Assembly: GCA_024114885.1 (NCBI GenBank)
Contig: CP099433.1
Location: 310,001 to 374,000 of the forward strand
DNA: 64,000 nt
Origin: Septoria linicola
Taxonomy: Eukaryota; Ascomycota; Dothideomycetes; Mycosphaerellales; Mycosphaerellaceae
Direction: 5' to 3'
Of this stretch, positions 8,883-20,530 are shown in pieces. The notes beneath the pieces were generated by a model. That model saw only the letters and a list, made by a program, of their open reading frames with translations, was not told the DNA's origin and did not search any database. Positions within the stretch are counted from its first letter, which is position 1, and every line of letters begins with the position of its first letter. Both the position numbers and the translations under genes were made by a program.

Positions 8883-9942
8883 AGATCTTGCTAGAAAGTA
8901 CGTGGTCGACAGAAACGTCGTGGTGCTTAGAGATCGCCAGGCCCGCGGATCCGAGCCTTCCGATCCTGGTCTAGATGGTCACACCGTGACAGGAACTCGT
9001 AGTAGGACCACAATTCGTTCACAGTACCGGCGTGAGACATGAGTTTCTCCCTTGCTGCCCAATCCGCAGTAGCGACGACACCTGCACATCCTCTGAGTTC
9101 TTCTTGATTTGACTATTCAGAGGCCCCAACAGGCGGTCACGACTCCGCGAGGTCTGTTTCTCTTGCGGGTTGGGAAGCGAGGGTGTCACCTGCATGGGAG
9201 AAAACCCCACAGTGCCACATGTGACGTTCACGATGGGAATGCAGTGGCCAGCGCGAATTCTACACACAGCGCCATAAGGCTGGCTCAGTTTAGATCAACG
9301 CCGCCCACTGCATGCAGTTCGCTGGAAGAATGAGCGTCACTCCGTGTGCTTGCCTTGTTCCGTTCAGCGCTTCTAACCTGCACTGGAGCGCGTGTACGAG
9401 GATAGCTGGCTCCGCTCGCTCGCATCTCCGTGCTGGCTTCTCCATCTGATTGGGGCAGATGCGTTGGCGCCTTCTGATGCAGGTGGACCGTGGTAAGGAA
9501 GTAGAGTGGATTCGAGCGTCCCCGCCGTCTTGGCGGAACTTTCTGCTCTGTTTTCACGCCGCTACACACAATTCTTGGCGCCATCTGCTCGCACACTTCG
9601 TGCGTGAAGATAGATACATGATTGTTCTGTGGCTATTCAACGCCAGCCGGGCACTCGACGTTCGGCCTATCTTGTCAAAGCGACTTTGCCGCGAGACCAG
9701 CCAGAAATCCGCATCGGATTGTCTGATCGAGTAGAGAACATCACGAATCATGCGCAGACAATATCGTCCCACCCTACAATTCTCTTAAGTCAATATCGAC
9801 CACTTCGGCCTCGAGAATTGAAAGCGCGTATGCGTCGAGCTGTTCGCGCATGCCTTGAGTTTGCCGATTAAAGTAAGTAGGGAAGTGTAGATACTAAGAT
9901 GAAAACAGACTAAGAAAGCCTAGTAGAACTCGTGAACCGTAT
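8883..9942. other. Gene-poor flank next to the repeat block
   Basis: About 1.06 kb of normal-composition DNA. Frames of up to 103 codons occur on both strands, but they overlap and lack recognisable domains. It keeps CA/TG dinucleotides right up to the transposon junction, so it was not affected by RIP spreading. Confidence 0.4.
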
Positions 9943-9944
9943 TA

Positions 9945-9979
9945 ACGTGTTTGATAAGTATCCTAATCAGACAGGCATT
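9945..9979 (+). repeat. Left terminal inverted repeat of the Pogo-like element
   Basis: Matches the reverse complement of 18041-18075. All six differences are CA/TG here versus TA at the right end, so the left copy has escaped RIP. Confidence 0.88.
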
Positions 9980-10497
9980 CTGATCAACTTCGCTCGTATC
10001 TACTACTATCTACTAAACGCGTTAATTACTCTACTACCTTACGCGATAGTACGTCTAAACGAAGAGGCTATTTAGTATACTACTCGTAACTACCTATTAG
10101 ATCGTTTTCTAAGCGTACGACGCGCTATAGAGGCGTATAATATGCCTTATTCTACTCTTAATACGAGACTCTATAGTATACTACTAAAGGCTAGTATACC
10201 TCTAACGAATAGAGCTCTTACTCTAATTAAAGAAGAAGTAGTTTATTAGAAGATTCTCGACCTAGATTTACGTAGTTACTCGCTAATATAGGCTATAATT
10301 AGAAGCTAGGCCTTCTTAATAACAAAGGTATAGAATAGATAAGAGGTTAGCTAAAGATAGGCTTATAACTTTATTAAGCGTTATCTAGGCTTAGAAACAC
10401 GATTATTATAGAGGTTATTAAACTAGAGAGCTAAGAATAAGGACCTAGAGATTATCTTAGAGTAGTTTATACTCGTTTAGAATATAATAACCTACTA

Positions 10498-10775
10498 TAT
10501 TAAGAATGTATCCTAGATAGTTAGTCTAGATATAGACTTCTAAGCATAGTTCTAGATACCTAAGGCATCTACCTAAGGCTTAGTAAGAGGTATATCTTGC
10601 TTCTCTTTCTTCTCTTCTTAGATAACTAACAAAATCAACTTTGTATTTAGTTCCTAGTATATTACTACTATACTATATATATAAGTTAGTTCAAGATTGA
10701 TCCCCTATTCTTCTTTACTACGCTATACCCTCCTTAACATTATATAGTATCTACAAACGCCCTCCACTTTTAACA
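10498..10775 (+). repeat. 5' LTR of Copia copy 1 (278 bp)
   Basis: Bounded by TSD TACTA on the left and the primer-binding site on the right. More RIP-mutated than the 3' LTR, for example TA at the terminal dinucleotide instead of TG. Confidence 0.92.
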
Positions 10776-10790
10776 GGTTATAAGCCCGGG
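10776..10790 (+). promoter_or_regulatory. Primer-binding site for half-length initiator tRNA-Met, Copia copy 1
   Basis: GGTTATAAGCCCGGG directly follows the LTR. The unmutated copy 2 has GGTTATGAGCCC, the exact complement of the anticodon stem-loop GGGCTCATAACC of initiator tRNA-Met. This is the internal priming used by Drosophila copia rather than a 3'-CCA match. Confidence 0.72.
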
Positions 10791-10949
10791 TTTATACACT
10801 AAATAGGAGCAACCTATGTTAGTACAGGTTACTTGTATCCCTTATAGTTTATAGAAAACATTTAGGGCCTAGAAGTTTCTCTAACTATATTACTAACGAA
10901 GCTAGTTTGCACCTAGTAGTATATAAGTTAGTAAAGATCTCTATAAGAT

Positions 10950-13900
10950 AGTAGTATGTTTCTACTTTGTTAATACCTACCTAGTTCTCTACTATTGTAC
11001 CTAGTATTACTAGAGTTAGAAGAGGCTACTTAGCCTTCCTACTACCTAGTAATAGAAACTCTACTAAGAGAGAAAGATCTAAGTCTTAGTAATTTCCTAA
11101 ATACGAGGAATCCCTGTCCCTTAGAGCTAGTCTCCCTACTATAAGAAATTACCCTTCTCTAGAATCCTTAGCTAGTCTAAAGCATTCTACTAATTATTTA
11201 TTCTATTTACCTATTTCTATAATAGACTAAGAGAACAAGAAGAGCTAAAGGATTCTAATCCTAGACAGAACTAACTAGAAGAGATAGTTCAAGCTACAGA
11301 CAGATAAGCTAGAAGGAAAGGACTAGTTCTAGGCAATTAGCTAACTAATTATTAGAGGGAACCTATATATAGTTTAGTAGGACACTAGTCTTTAGATATA
11401 TGTTACTTAGAATCAATACTTCTTAAAAGATAATATAGTATACAGGTTTAGTATCAGATATAGTATTAGTAAAGATAATAAGATAGAGCTAGAGATATAG
11501 TATGTTACTATACTAGTAGCTAAGATATAGGTGATTCTCTAGAACAAGTATAATAGAGTCCTAAAGTCCTATACTATAGGTCTGATTAAGTAGTTTATTA
11601 TATTCAGGATATCACCTAATAAGACAATCAGGGAAGCATAGAGACACCTTAGAGGCCTAGGTAAGAGGATTACTAAGATTGATCCTTAGGAAGCCTACTA
11701 CTAGAGCTAAGAGAAAAGGCTGAAACATCTCCTATAGTCCCTACCTACATTATACTAAGTAGCTAAGGATGCTATTATAACCTAACTATCCTTAGATATA
11801 GACACTGTTCTCCTTCTACTTAAGTCCTAAGAGGTAAGAGACAATCTAGATAAGATAGATATAGGTCTAGCTGTATTCTATTCTAGGTAGCCCTACTAAG
11901 GAAAGTCCCTACTAATATGCCAGCTCTATAAGAAAGAGAAGTACTAGTTAAAGGATTGTCCTAACCTCTCTACTACTAAGAAACTGTCCTAGTAGAGAAA
12001 TAGTACTAAGAACTAGAAGGACCCTTAGAGATTATTCCTTAGAAAGAGGGTTAGAAGATCCCCTTTACTAAGGAATACTAGATATATCAAGAAAGCTGTC
12101 TATAAGTCATTATTATATAATGAGCTAAAGAAGGTTATCTAGAAAATAGGCAAGTAGCTTTAAAGGATAGAAAAGTCTAGAAAGCTTCTAAAGAAAGGAT
12201 TTTCAGCCTAGGAGTCTAGTTCTAGTTCTAATTCTAGAACTTACTCTAGTTCTAGAAGTAATAATAATTCCCTATTAGAAGATAATAACCAAGATAAGTT
12301 AGCCTATTCTATAATTAAGGCTAAAGGCAAGTTGTTACCCTAAGAATAGCTCTTAGATTCCTATACCTTATCCTATATAACTAACTAACTATCCTTCTTT
12401 AGATTAGTAAAGCTACTAAGGAAGAAAGTGTAGATTAAGGTAGAAGGAGGATACCTCTATATAACCTACTCTAGACTAGTATAGATAAAGGGAATCTTAG
12501 GAGGAGAAGTTCTACTTAATAAGGTACTATTTGTTCCTAATCTTAGAGTAAATCTTGTATTATAGGATTAGTTTAGTAAGCAATTTAGAGTCTAGAAGCC
12601 TGATTTCACTCTTACCTCCCTAGATAGCCAAACAGTTATAAAGACCAAGCTAGTTAGAGGTGTTTTATTTATTAGTAAGATATTACCTCTTCTATAGGAA
12701 AAGTTATATTACTTACTATATGATCCTATAGAGGTTAACAATGCCTATACTACCCTATTAGAGAAGGATCTGAAATAGTAGGAGCTATAGTATAGAAGAT
12801 TTGTATACTTTGGAAGAGGGTTACTCTTAAACCTTTATAAAGTTACTAACCTAAAGGAAAGAATTCTAATTCCTAACTAGGAAGAGTATAAGTATAGGAT
12901 CTATATAATAGGTAAGATAAAGAAACACCTAGGTAAGTCTATTAAGAGAAGACCTAAAAGATTAGCTCTTATATTAGTGGATATCTATAGACTATTACTA
13001 TTATTAGTAAAAGGTTTTATATAGTAGCTTAAGATTGTTAATAACTTCTTAAGAAAGAAATAGGTATTTCTACTTAAGGCTAGATTAGATATACTAACTA
13101 CTCTTCAGAACTAGAGGATCAAGGTAGAAAGGCAGTTAGTAGCACTCCTTAAGTCTATAAGGGCTAACAATGCTAGAGAGATTACTACTTTAATTAAATA
13201 GTAGAAGAAGGACTTTAGAATCACCCTTAAGCTAACTAAGGCCTATAATTCACTCTAGAATAGAGTAGTTAAGAGGTCTATCTAAACATTAGAGGCCTCT
13301 ATTAGAGTAATGCTTGAAGAAAGTAAGATACCTATTAAGTTTTAGCTAGAAGCCTTTAAAGTATAGGTGTATATAAGGAACAAGCTTCTAAATAGACCTA
13401 ATATTAAGGGATTCAAGCTCTTACCTAATAAAGCTTTTAATAGGATCAAACTAACAGTCTCCTACCTTAAGGTATAGGGATATAGAGCTGTAGTATATAT
13501 AGATACAAGAGTATAGCCTTAGTAGGCAAGGAGTAATAAACTAATAAACAGAGGAAAGGATACTATATTTATTAGATACTATAACAATATAGTAAAGATA
13601 TAGAAGTTCTAGGAGCTAGATATAAAGGCTATTAAGTAGTATACTAATGTAATCTTCTTTAAAGATAAGCTAGGTAGAGAATTGGACTTAAATATTAAGA
13701 TCAAGAATCTTCCTAGTTCAGCTCTAGAAAGAAGACCTATTAGAAGGCTAAGAACTATTAGCTAGCCTACTCTATAAGCTAGTAGGAGTACCCTAGGTGC
13801 TCCTAGTCTAGGCTAGTAGAAGCCTCCTCCTCCTTAGCTATTAGTACAGGTTTAGGAAGGAAAGAAACTCTTTATACAACTTCTACCTCTACTAGAAGAT

Positions 13901-15870
13901 GTAGAAGAGTATAGAAAATTCCTAGACTAAGGGAAAGTTAAGAAAGAATCTAAGAATTCTACTTAAGAAACTATAGAGGTGGATTAGGAGTAGATAGCTC
14001 TAAGGTAAACCCTTAGAAAGAGGAAAGCATCCTAAGAACTTAATAGATTTAACTAGAAGCTGAAGCTAATTAGGCTTGAGCTAGATTAGAATAGTTAGCT
14101 AGACAAGGAAATGCTCCTAGAGTATTAGGCTTTCTTCTTAGCTATAAGCTCTATTAACCTAGGTATCCTATAGGACCTAGAATTCTTAGAGGAAGTTAAA
14201 GAGATTGTATTCTCAGCTACTAAAGAAGTAGGAATACATAAATAGGAGGTTCTAATCCTAAGGAACTATAAGGAAGTAGTAAGTAATCCTAAGTAGGGTT
14301 ATCTCTAGTAAGAAGCTATTTAGAAGGAGCTAGATATACTTATAAGTAATAATACCTAGACTATAGTAGTCCTACTAAAAGGGGCTAACCTAGTTACCTC
14401 AAGATAGGTCTTTAATATTAAGAGAAAGCTTAGTAGAGCTATTAAAAAGTTCAAGGCAAGACTAGTTATAAGAGGGTTCTCCTAAAAGTATAGAGTAGAC
14501 TATATAGAGACTTTTGCTCTTATAGTTAGGTAGGATACTCTAAGAGGATTCATAGCTGTAGTCTATAAGAAGGACCTAGTTCTATACTAAGTAGATATAA
14601 ACAATACATTTATAGAGAGCACCCTATATAAGGATATCTATATAATCCTACTACTAGGTATTAACCTACTAACTAGTATAGTCTTATAAGTTCTAAGGAG
14701 TCTCTATAAGCTAAAGCAAGCTACAAGAGACTAGAATCAGCTATATATATTAAAGCTAAAAGGAATAGGATTCAGACAATTAGAAGTGGACCTATGTCTT
14801 CTAATCTATAAGAAAAGGAAAGACCTAATAATCCTAATCTATGTTAATAACATACCTATTACTATAGAGAGACTAGAAGATGTCCTCTAGTTTAAAGACT
14901 AACTTAGTAAGGTCTTCAAGATTAAAGATCTTAGAGAACTAGACAAGATTCTTAGAATAAGACTAATAAGAAACAGATAGCAAGGCTAGCTGAAACTTGA
15001 CTAGAAGTACTATATCTAAGAGAACCTAGCTAAGATAAGAATAGGTCAAGAGACTATATTACTAACTCTTTTACTAATAGACAGCTATAAAAGTCTAAAG
15101 CCTACTAGACCAAATAATGAAAGGTATAACAAATAGGAGTACTAATCTATTATTAGAACATAGATATAGCTTATAACTATTACAAGACTAGACATTTCAT
15201 TTGCCCTTAGAAGATTGAGCTCCTATATTAGTAATCTAATAGTAGGACATATAAAGGCTCTAAAGAAGCTAACTAGATACCTAAGATCAAACCTAGACCT
15301 TAGTCTGAGATACTTAAGGAATGGTTAAGGCTTTCTTACTAGATATGTGGACTCTAACTATATAATAGACAAGACTAACAGAGTCTTAATCCTTAGATAT
15401 GTCTTCTTCCTTTATAGTACACTAATCTCCTAGATAAGTAAGAAGTAGAAATCTATAGCTACATCTATAATAGAAGCTGAATATATAGCTATAGGTGTAT
15501 ATACAAAACAGTTATAGTTCCTTGGTGCTCTTTTAAGAGAGCTTGGATGCCTAGAGTTAGTAGGAGAATATTCTTACTAACTAAGGATCCTTAGTAACTA
15601 GGAAACTATTAATAGAATCAGGCTAATTTAGCTAAAAGGTAATAACCAAGCTGCCCTTACTCTAGTCAAGGACTTACATGTTTATAACAAGTCTAAACAT
15701 ATTAATATCTTATATAATGCTGTAAGAAAGCTCTAGTAGAACAGACTTATCTCTATAGAATATATAAATATAAAAGAGATAGTAGTAGATAGTCTCACTA
15801 AGCTAAAGAATAGACTATAGTTTCAGGAGTTTATAAGGCAGCTCTACCTTATATAAGAGATATATAAAAG
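10950..15870 (+). pseudogene. Copia gag-pol polyprotein, copy 1, RIP-inactivated
   Basis: The order is Gag, protease, integrase, reverse transcriptase, RNase H, as in Ty1/Copia. The Gag zinc knuckle is at 11918-11962, reading CQLY..KY..LKDC where copy 2 still has His (family CX2CX4HX4C). RT has YVNN at 14840-14851, the RIP form of YVDD. RNase H has the EAEYIA motif at 15473-15490. The integrase zone lies about 12700-13500. Many TAG/TAA codons at Gln/Trp positions and loss of both catalytic Asp residues make it inactive. Confidence 0.88.
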
Positions 15871-16518
15871 ATAACTCTAAGCCTTAGAGTTGAACTAAGA
15901 GGAGTCTAAAAGAAAGATTTTAGTTACTTAACTCCTCCTTAGTTAGACTTTATAAAGTCCTAAATGCCCTTACTAATATTAGACCTGTTACTAACTACAA
16001 TATTACTATATAGTACCTAGCTGAACTAGACACCCTCTGAGGCCAAGTACTAGTTAATATTAAAGACCTCCTCTATAGTAGCTATTATCTCCTCTACTAG
16101 TATATAGTTACTCTACTCCCTAGCTTGATACAAGATCCCTATAGCTAAGAATAGTGTACCTTAAAGACTATTAGGGAACTAAGAAGCTATATAGAATATG
16201 ACTAAGTAGGAGACTAGGCTATAAGGAATCTAGGGAGCTATTAGAATTAGCTACAAGAAAGGATAGAGGCAACTTACTAGATAGTCTATGTCCTAAACAA
16301 TCTACTCCTATATAAGAGAGGAGGAAGATCTTATAGAAGGCATTTCTTTTACCTTTTTATAGGAGATAGTAGTATAGAAAGTTTATTAGATTAATAGTTA
16401 GTGCTATCTAGTTATTAGTCTAAAAAGCAAGTACTTGATAACTAATCAAGATTAGGACTAGCATTTGAGTACTATAGATGATCTATTGAAAGATCTAACT
16501 ATATAGCATAAGTAGGAG

Positions 16519-16796
16519 TGTTAAGAATGTATCCTAGATAGTTAGTCTAGATATAGACTTCTAAGCATGGTTCTGGATGCCTAAGGCATCCACCTAAGGC
16601 TTAGCAAGAGGTATATCTTGCTTCTCTTTCTTCTCTTCTTAGATAACTAACAAAATCAACTTTGTATTTAGTTCCTAGTATATTACTACTATACTATATA
16701 TATAAGTTAGTTCAAGATTGATCCCCTATTCTTCTTTACTACGCTATACCCTCCTTAACATTATATAGTATCTACAAACGCTCTCCACTTTTAATA
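16519..16796 (+). repeat. 3' LTR of Copia copy 1 (278 bp)
   Basis: Starts TGTTAAG after a short purine-rich tract AGTAGGAG and ends TTTTAATA before TSD TACTA. Confidence 0.92.
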
Positions 16797-18040
16797 TACT
16801 ATAGAATTATATAGTACGATATTTATAACTTTAATAAGAGTAGATTTAGGCTTAGATACTATTAGAATACTATAGTTATTACTACTATAGAGCGTAAGTA
16901 ACGACCTAAAGCCTTAGTCTCTAATTTAATATAGTAGTAGACTATTATTACCTATATTAATATAGAAGGCTAGTTAGTACCTCTATATATTATCTTCTTA
17001 AGTAAGGAAATAAATAGAGCTTAGTTTAAATACCTACTACTAAACTAGAAGCTTAGAGTTAGTCCTAACGGCTAGATATCCTTTAATTATATAGTCTAGT
17101 AGATTAAGTACTTTAATAACTATACTAAGTATAGAACTATTAGTTAGAAGAGGCTCTTAGTTTTAGATAGCTATAATAGCTATATAACTCTAGAGTTTAA
17201 GGAATTCTATACTAAATAAGGTATTATTACTCTCTATATACTACCTTATTTAAGCTACTTACTCTAGCCTTTAGATATTAGCTATTTTAGTCTATTAAAG
17301 AAGGTATATTTAGCTAGAATCTAAAGGCTTAGTATAGTTAGATACTACTACCTAATTAAGGAAGACTTCCTACTATAACTTAAGCCTACCTATAAGGCTA
17401 TATTTACTTTAAATAATATTAGAGATACCTTTAGAGGCTTAGGCTTACTACTACTAGATATATAGGCTATATTATCTAAGCTAATACTCTATTATAAAAC
17501 ACTAACTCTACTACTACTATATTTATTAGATACTTAGAATACCTCTTAGAATCTAAGGTAGGTTAAGAGGTAGATAAGTAAGATTAAGGACAGGGTTCTT
17601 AACTATTAGAATAGCTTACTAACTTTAATCCTTAATATAGTAGACAAGCTATTAAAAGGGTTCAAAAGGTTATAAGCTACGATAATATTACTATAGGCTA
17701 ATTATAATAATATAAAGACTATTATTTAAGAATTATAGTCTTATAGAGTACTAAAGAAGAAGATTAAGCTTACTCTTAGACTTAATACTAAGAAATTAGC
17801 TACTAGAGATATAGCTTAGTTATAGGCTTATTAGGTAATAGAGTTAGTTAATTAGATTAAGAGATAGCTAAGAGCTAAACTAACCTATAGTAAGTATAGA
17901 ATTTAAGGCTATAACTTAAGGAGTTATCTATTAGATAGAGTAACTTCTAAGGACTTAATTAATCTAACTTTAAGGTAGTTTAGACTCCTATAGTATAAGA
18001 AATCAAGTATTAAAGTTAATCTACCTACTAAGTTAATTAA

Positions 18041-18075
18041 AATACCTATCTAATTAGGATACTTATTAAATACGT
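18041..18075 (-). repeat. Right terminal inverted repeat of the Pogo-like element
   Basis: The RIP-mutated partner of 9945-9979, followed by the TA duplication at 18076-18077. Confidence 0.88.
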
Positions 18076-18077
18076 TA

Positions 18078-19643
18078 GAAGTTCGTTCGAGTAGGCACGA
18101 ATTTCGCTCGCTACTACTTAGGACGAGTAAGTACTACTATACTAATATAGTATTACTCTCGCTACTAAGTACTTACTTATTATAGCTTGTCTCGTACTAG
18201 TAAAGGAATAGAATACTAGAGCTTTTATACTATATTATAAAATAAGTAACTTATAAGTAGTAGAGATATTCGTATTTAGTTTTATAAAATCGATTATACT
18301 TCACGATAAGCGAATCTCGCTATTACTTTCTCGACTCGAGAAGAATACTTTCTTAAGCTAAGAAAGAAGTTATTTAGCGTATAATATATATAATTTACTA
18401 CTATATAGAAGTTTTAGACTAGCTAATACTATAGAGATATACTACGAGTACGTTATTCTTTTAATAGGTATATAGTTTCTTATTCTTCTATCTAACTCTA
18501 CTACTAAGTCGCTTTTAGTAATATATCGTAGGTAGTCTAAAGTCTTCTTAAATAGTATAGCTAGAAAAATCCTCTATATATTATAACTCTACGCTACTAA
18601 GTTACTCTTAATAAGTATTATATAGAACGATTAATATAGGTTCTAGCTCTACTAAGCTATATAGATACGAGATTACTTACTTACTTTCCTCTCTATAGCT
18701 CTCTATAGCTAGTTTCTAGTCTTTACGATATAGTCGATAGTTATTAAGTAATTAATAATATTTAGAAGTAACTCTATCTCTAATATTAAGCTTATTAAGC
18801 TAATTACTTAAGCGATTATCTAATCTACTATATTATTATAAGGAAGGTAGATACTTCTTATAGTTATCTATATACTATAATAAATTCTAGAGATTAATAC
18901 GATAGACTTAAATATAGTAGTAAGTAAGATATATACTTTTTTAGCTAATAGAAACTATATATATACTATAATAATCTCTATATTAAAGATAGAGAGATCT
19001 CTATATCTCTTACTATTAAGTAATCGTTTAATCGATTATCTATATACCTAGTTATACGAGCTATTATAAACTATTATTATAGCTTTATAAAAGTATATAT
19101 ATATATCTAAGTACTAATAGTAATATAGTAATAAGATTTCCTACTAGATATTTTACTCTTCTCTCGAACTAACTAAGTCTAGAATCTCTTTATATAACTA
19201 TTTTATTAATTATAATTATATTCCTTACTATCTTATAGCTATAACTTAGTAACGAAAACGTTATACTCTATAATACGACTAGTAAAAGAGCCTTCTAAGT
19301 TATTAATATTAGTATTACTATACTTATTATTAGTTAGTATCTATTTACTAGATATACTAAGCTATACTTTAACTTCGATACGAATATACGAAAGAGCCTT
19401 ACTATACTAGAATAGTATAATAGAGTTTTAGAATTATATCTACTTTTATATAACGAGTATTACTATAAGCGAGCGCTATTAAGATAGTATAAAATACGCT
19501 TAGATCGATAACGATAAGATATATACTAAAGAAAGTTAGACTATTACTACTCGTACTCTCGACCTAGTAGCTAACACCTAGAGACTATAACCTCTACTAG
19601 CTATTATATAAAAGCCTTATTCTAGAATTTATATATATCTTCG
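18078..19643. other. Strongly RIP-mutated relic of unknown type
   Basis: About 1.57 kb, nearly free of CA/TG but with no recognisable motif, terminal repeat or open frame. It could be host DNA or an older transposon. Together with 19827-20023 and 26730-26885 it appears to be the substrate into which the solo LTRs and Gypsy A copy 1 inserted. Confidence 0.35.
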
Positions 19644-19648
19644 ATTAA

Positions 19649-19821
19649 TATAAGAGCTAGGTAAAGTCTAATAGCTAGAGGCGCCTAAGGCGTATAGGCT
19701 TAGTATAGAGTATAACTACGCTAGGTATATATAATCTAAAAGGAGCTAAGAATTAGTCTTACGATATTCTAATACTCTTATTAGGAAAGCGCTCTATATA
19801 TTACTATATATCTCTTTTATA
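19649..19821 (+). repeat. Solo LTR of the Gypsy A family
   Basis: A 173-bp sequence from TATAAGAG to CTCTTTTATA that aligns along its whole length with the Gypsy A LTRs but is more diverged. It has a perfect 5-bp target duplication ATTAA (19644-19648 and 19822-19826). It is the product of LTR-LTR recombination of an older insertion. Confidence 0.88.
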
Positions 19822-20028
19822 ATTAATTAGCTTAGAGAGTTTAGTAGCTATTAGATATATTATAGAGCGATAGTAGAGAATAGTATAGTTTTAGTAATAG
19901 TAGTTTTCTTAATAGCTACTATACTATTATAGACTAGATAAATATCTTCTTAGCTAGCTACTACGATATTAATTATTATAGTTATTATTCTTACTAGTCT
20001 TAAAATATAGAGCGTAATAAACGATAGC

Positions 20029-20200
20029 TATAAAAGGGGTATATAGTAATATATAGAGCGCCCTCCTAATAAGACTATTAGGATATCGTAAGACTAATTC
20101 TTGCCTCCTTTCGGATATATACGTATACTATAATTATACCGTGCGCTAAGCCTACGAGCCTAAGGCGGGTCTTAGCCTTTAACCTTACCTAGCTCTTATA
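20029..20200 (-). repeat. 3' LTR of Gypsy A copy 1 (172 bp)
   Basis: TATAAAAG...CTCTTATA on the plus strand. In element orientation this is TATAAGAG...TTTTATA, the RIP form of TG...CA ends. Confidence 0.9.
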
Positions 20201-20530
20201 ACTATCTCCTCTCCCTAAAGGAGCTACTCTTAGCGATACCCTTACTTAATAGGTTATATTCTAGGCTGCCTATTTAGTCTTTATAATATACTTTGTATAT
20301 TCCGCGCTTATCGCGTCTCTAACGCGTTATGCCTATAGACCTTTAGCGTGTTACGTAAATACGCGCTACGAAGTAAAGAGTTACTATATATGTTTACGTT
20401 TACGTAGTAATACAATCTCTACTATAGCGACTACGTCGCTAGGCTTGAGCATATTCTTTAAAAACTCTTCTAACTCTCTCTTAGACTTTCTTTCTACGTA
20501 TATAATATTTTCTATATCCTTAGTAAGCTA

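Larger units (their letters stand above)
10498..16796 (+). mobile_element. Ty1/Copia LTR retrotransposon, copy 1
   Basis: 6,299 bp with two 278-bp LTRs and a 5-bp target duplication TACTA (10493-10497 and 16797-16801). The LTRs start TGTTAAG (TATTAAG in the left copy) and end ...TTTTAACA/TTTTAATA. It is inserted in the Pogo transposase. It matches Copia copy 2 at 53638 along its whole length, and most differences are C-to-T or G-to-A, so the two diverged largely by RIP. Confidence 0.93.
10030..17560 (+). pseudogene. Pogo/Fot1 transposase (CENP-B HTH plus DDE_1), RIP-inactivated and split
   Basis: The 5' part (10030-10497) reads, through stops, as a CENP-B/Tc5-type DNA-binding region: AYNMPYSTLNTRL, ILDLDLRSYS and NFIKRYLGLETR. 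The frame resumes after Copia copy 1 with DIYNFNKSRF (16818-16847), the RIP form of the family's DIYNFDETGF, so the first catalytic Asp became Asn context. LVLDSYNSY (about 17155-17185) is the second Asp block (family LxLDGHGSH). PLDISYF (about 17268-17290) matches the conserved QPLD block. TAG/TAA stand at Gln/Trp positions throughout. Copia inserted in the codons just before the DIYNF block. Confidence 0.82.
9945..18075 (+). mobile_element. Fot1/Pogo-type (Tc1-mariner superfamily) DNA transposon split by Copia copy 1
   Basis: The ends are 35-bp inverted repeats (9945-9979 and 18041-18075) starting ACGT, flanked by a TA target duplication (9943-9944 and 18076-18077). Removing the nested Copia and its duplicated TSD leaves about 1.83 kb, the usual size of Fot1-like elements. 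The left part encodes a CENP-B-type HTH region and the right part a DDE transposase (see the pseudogene entry). The right end is fully RIP-mutated while the left inverted repeat is not. This is the outermost element resolved in the stack. Confidence 0.88.
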
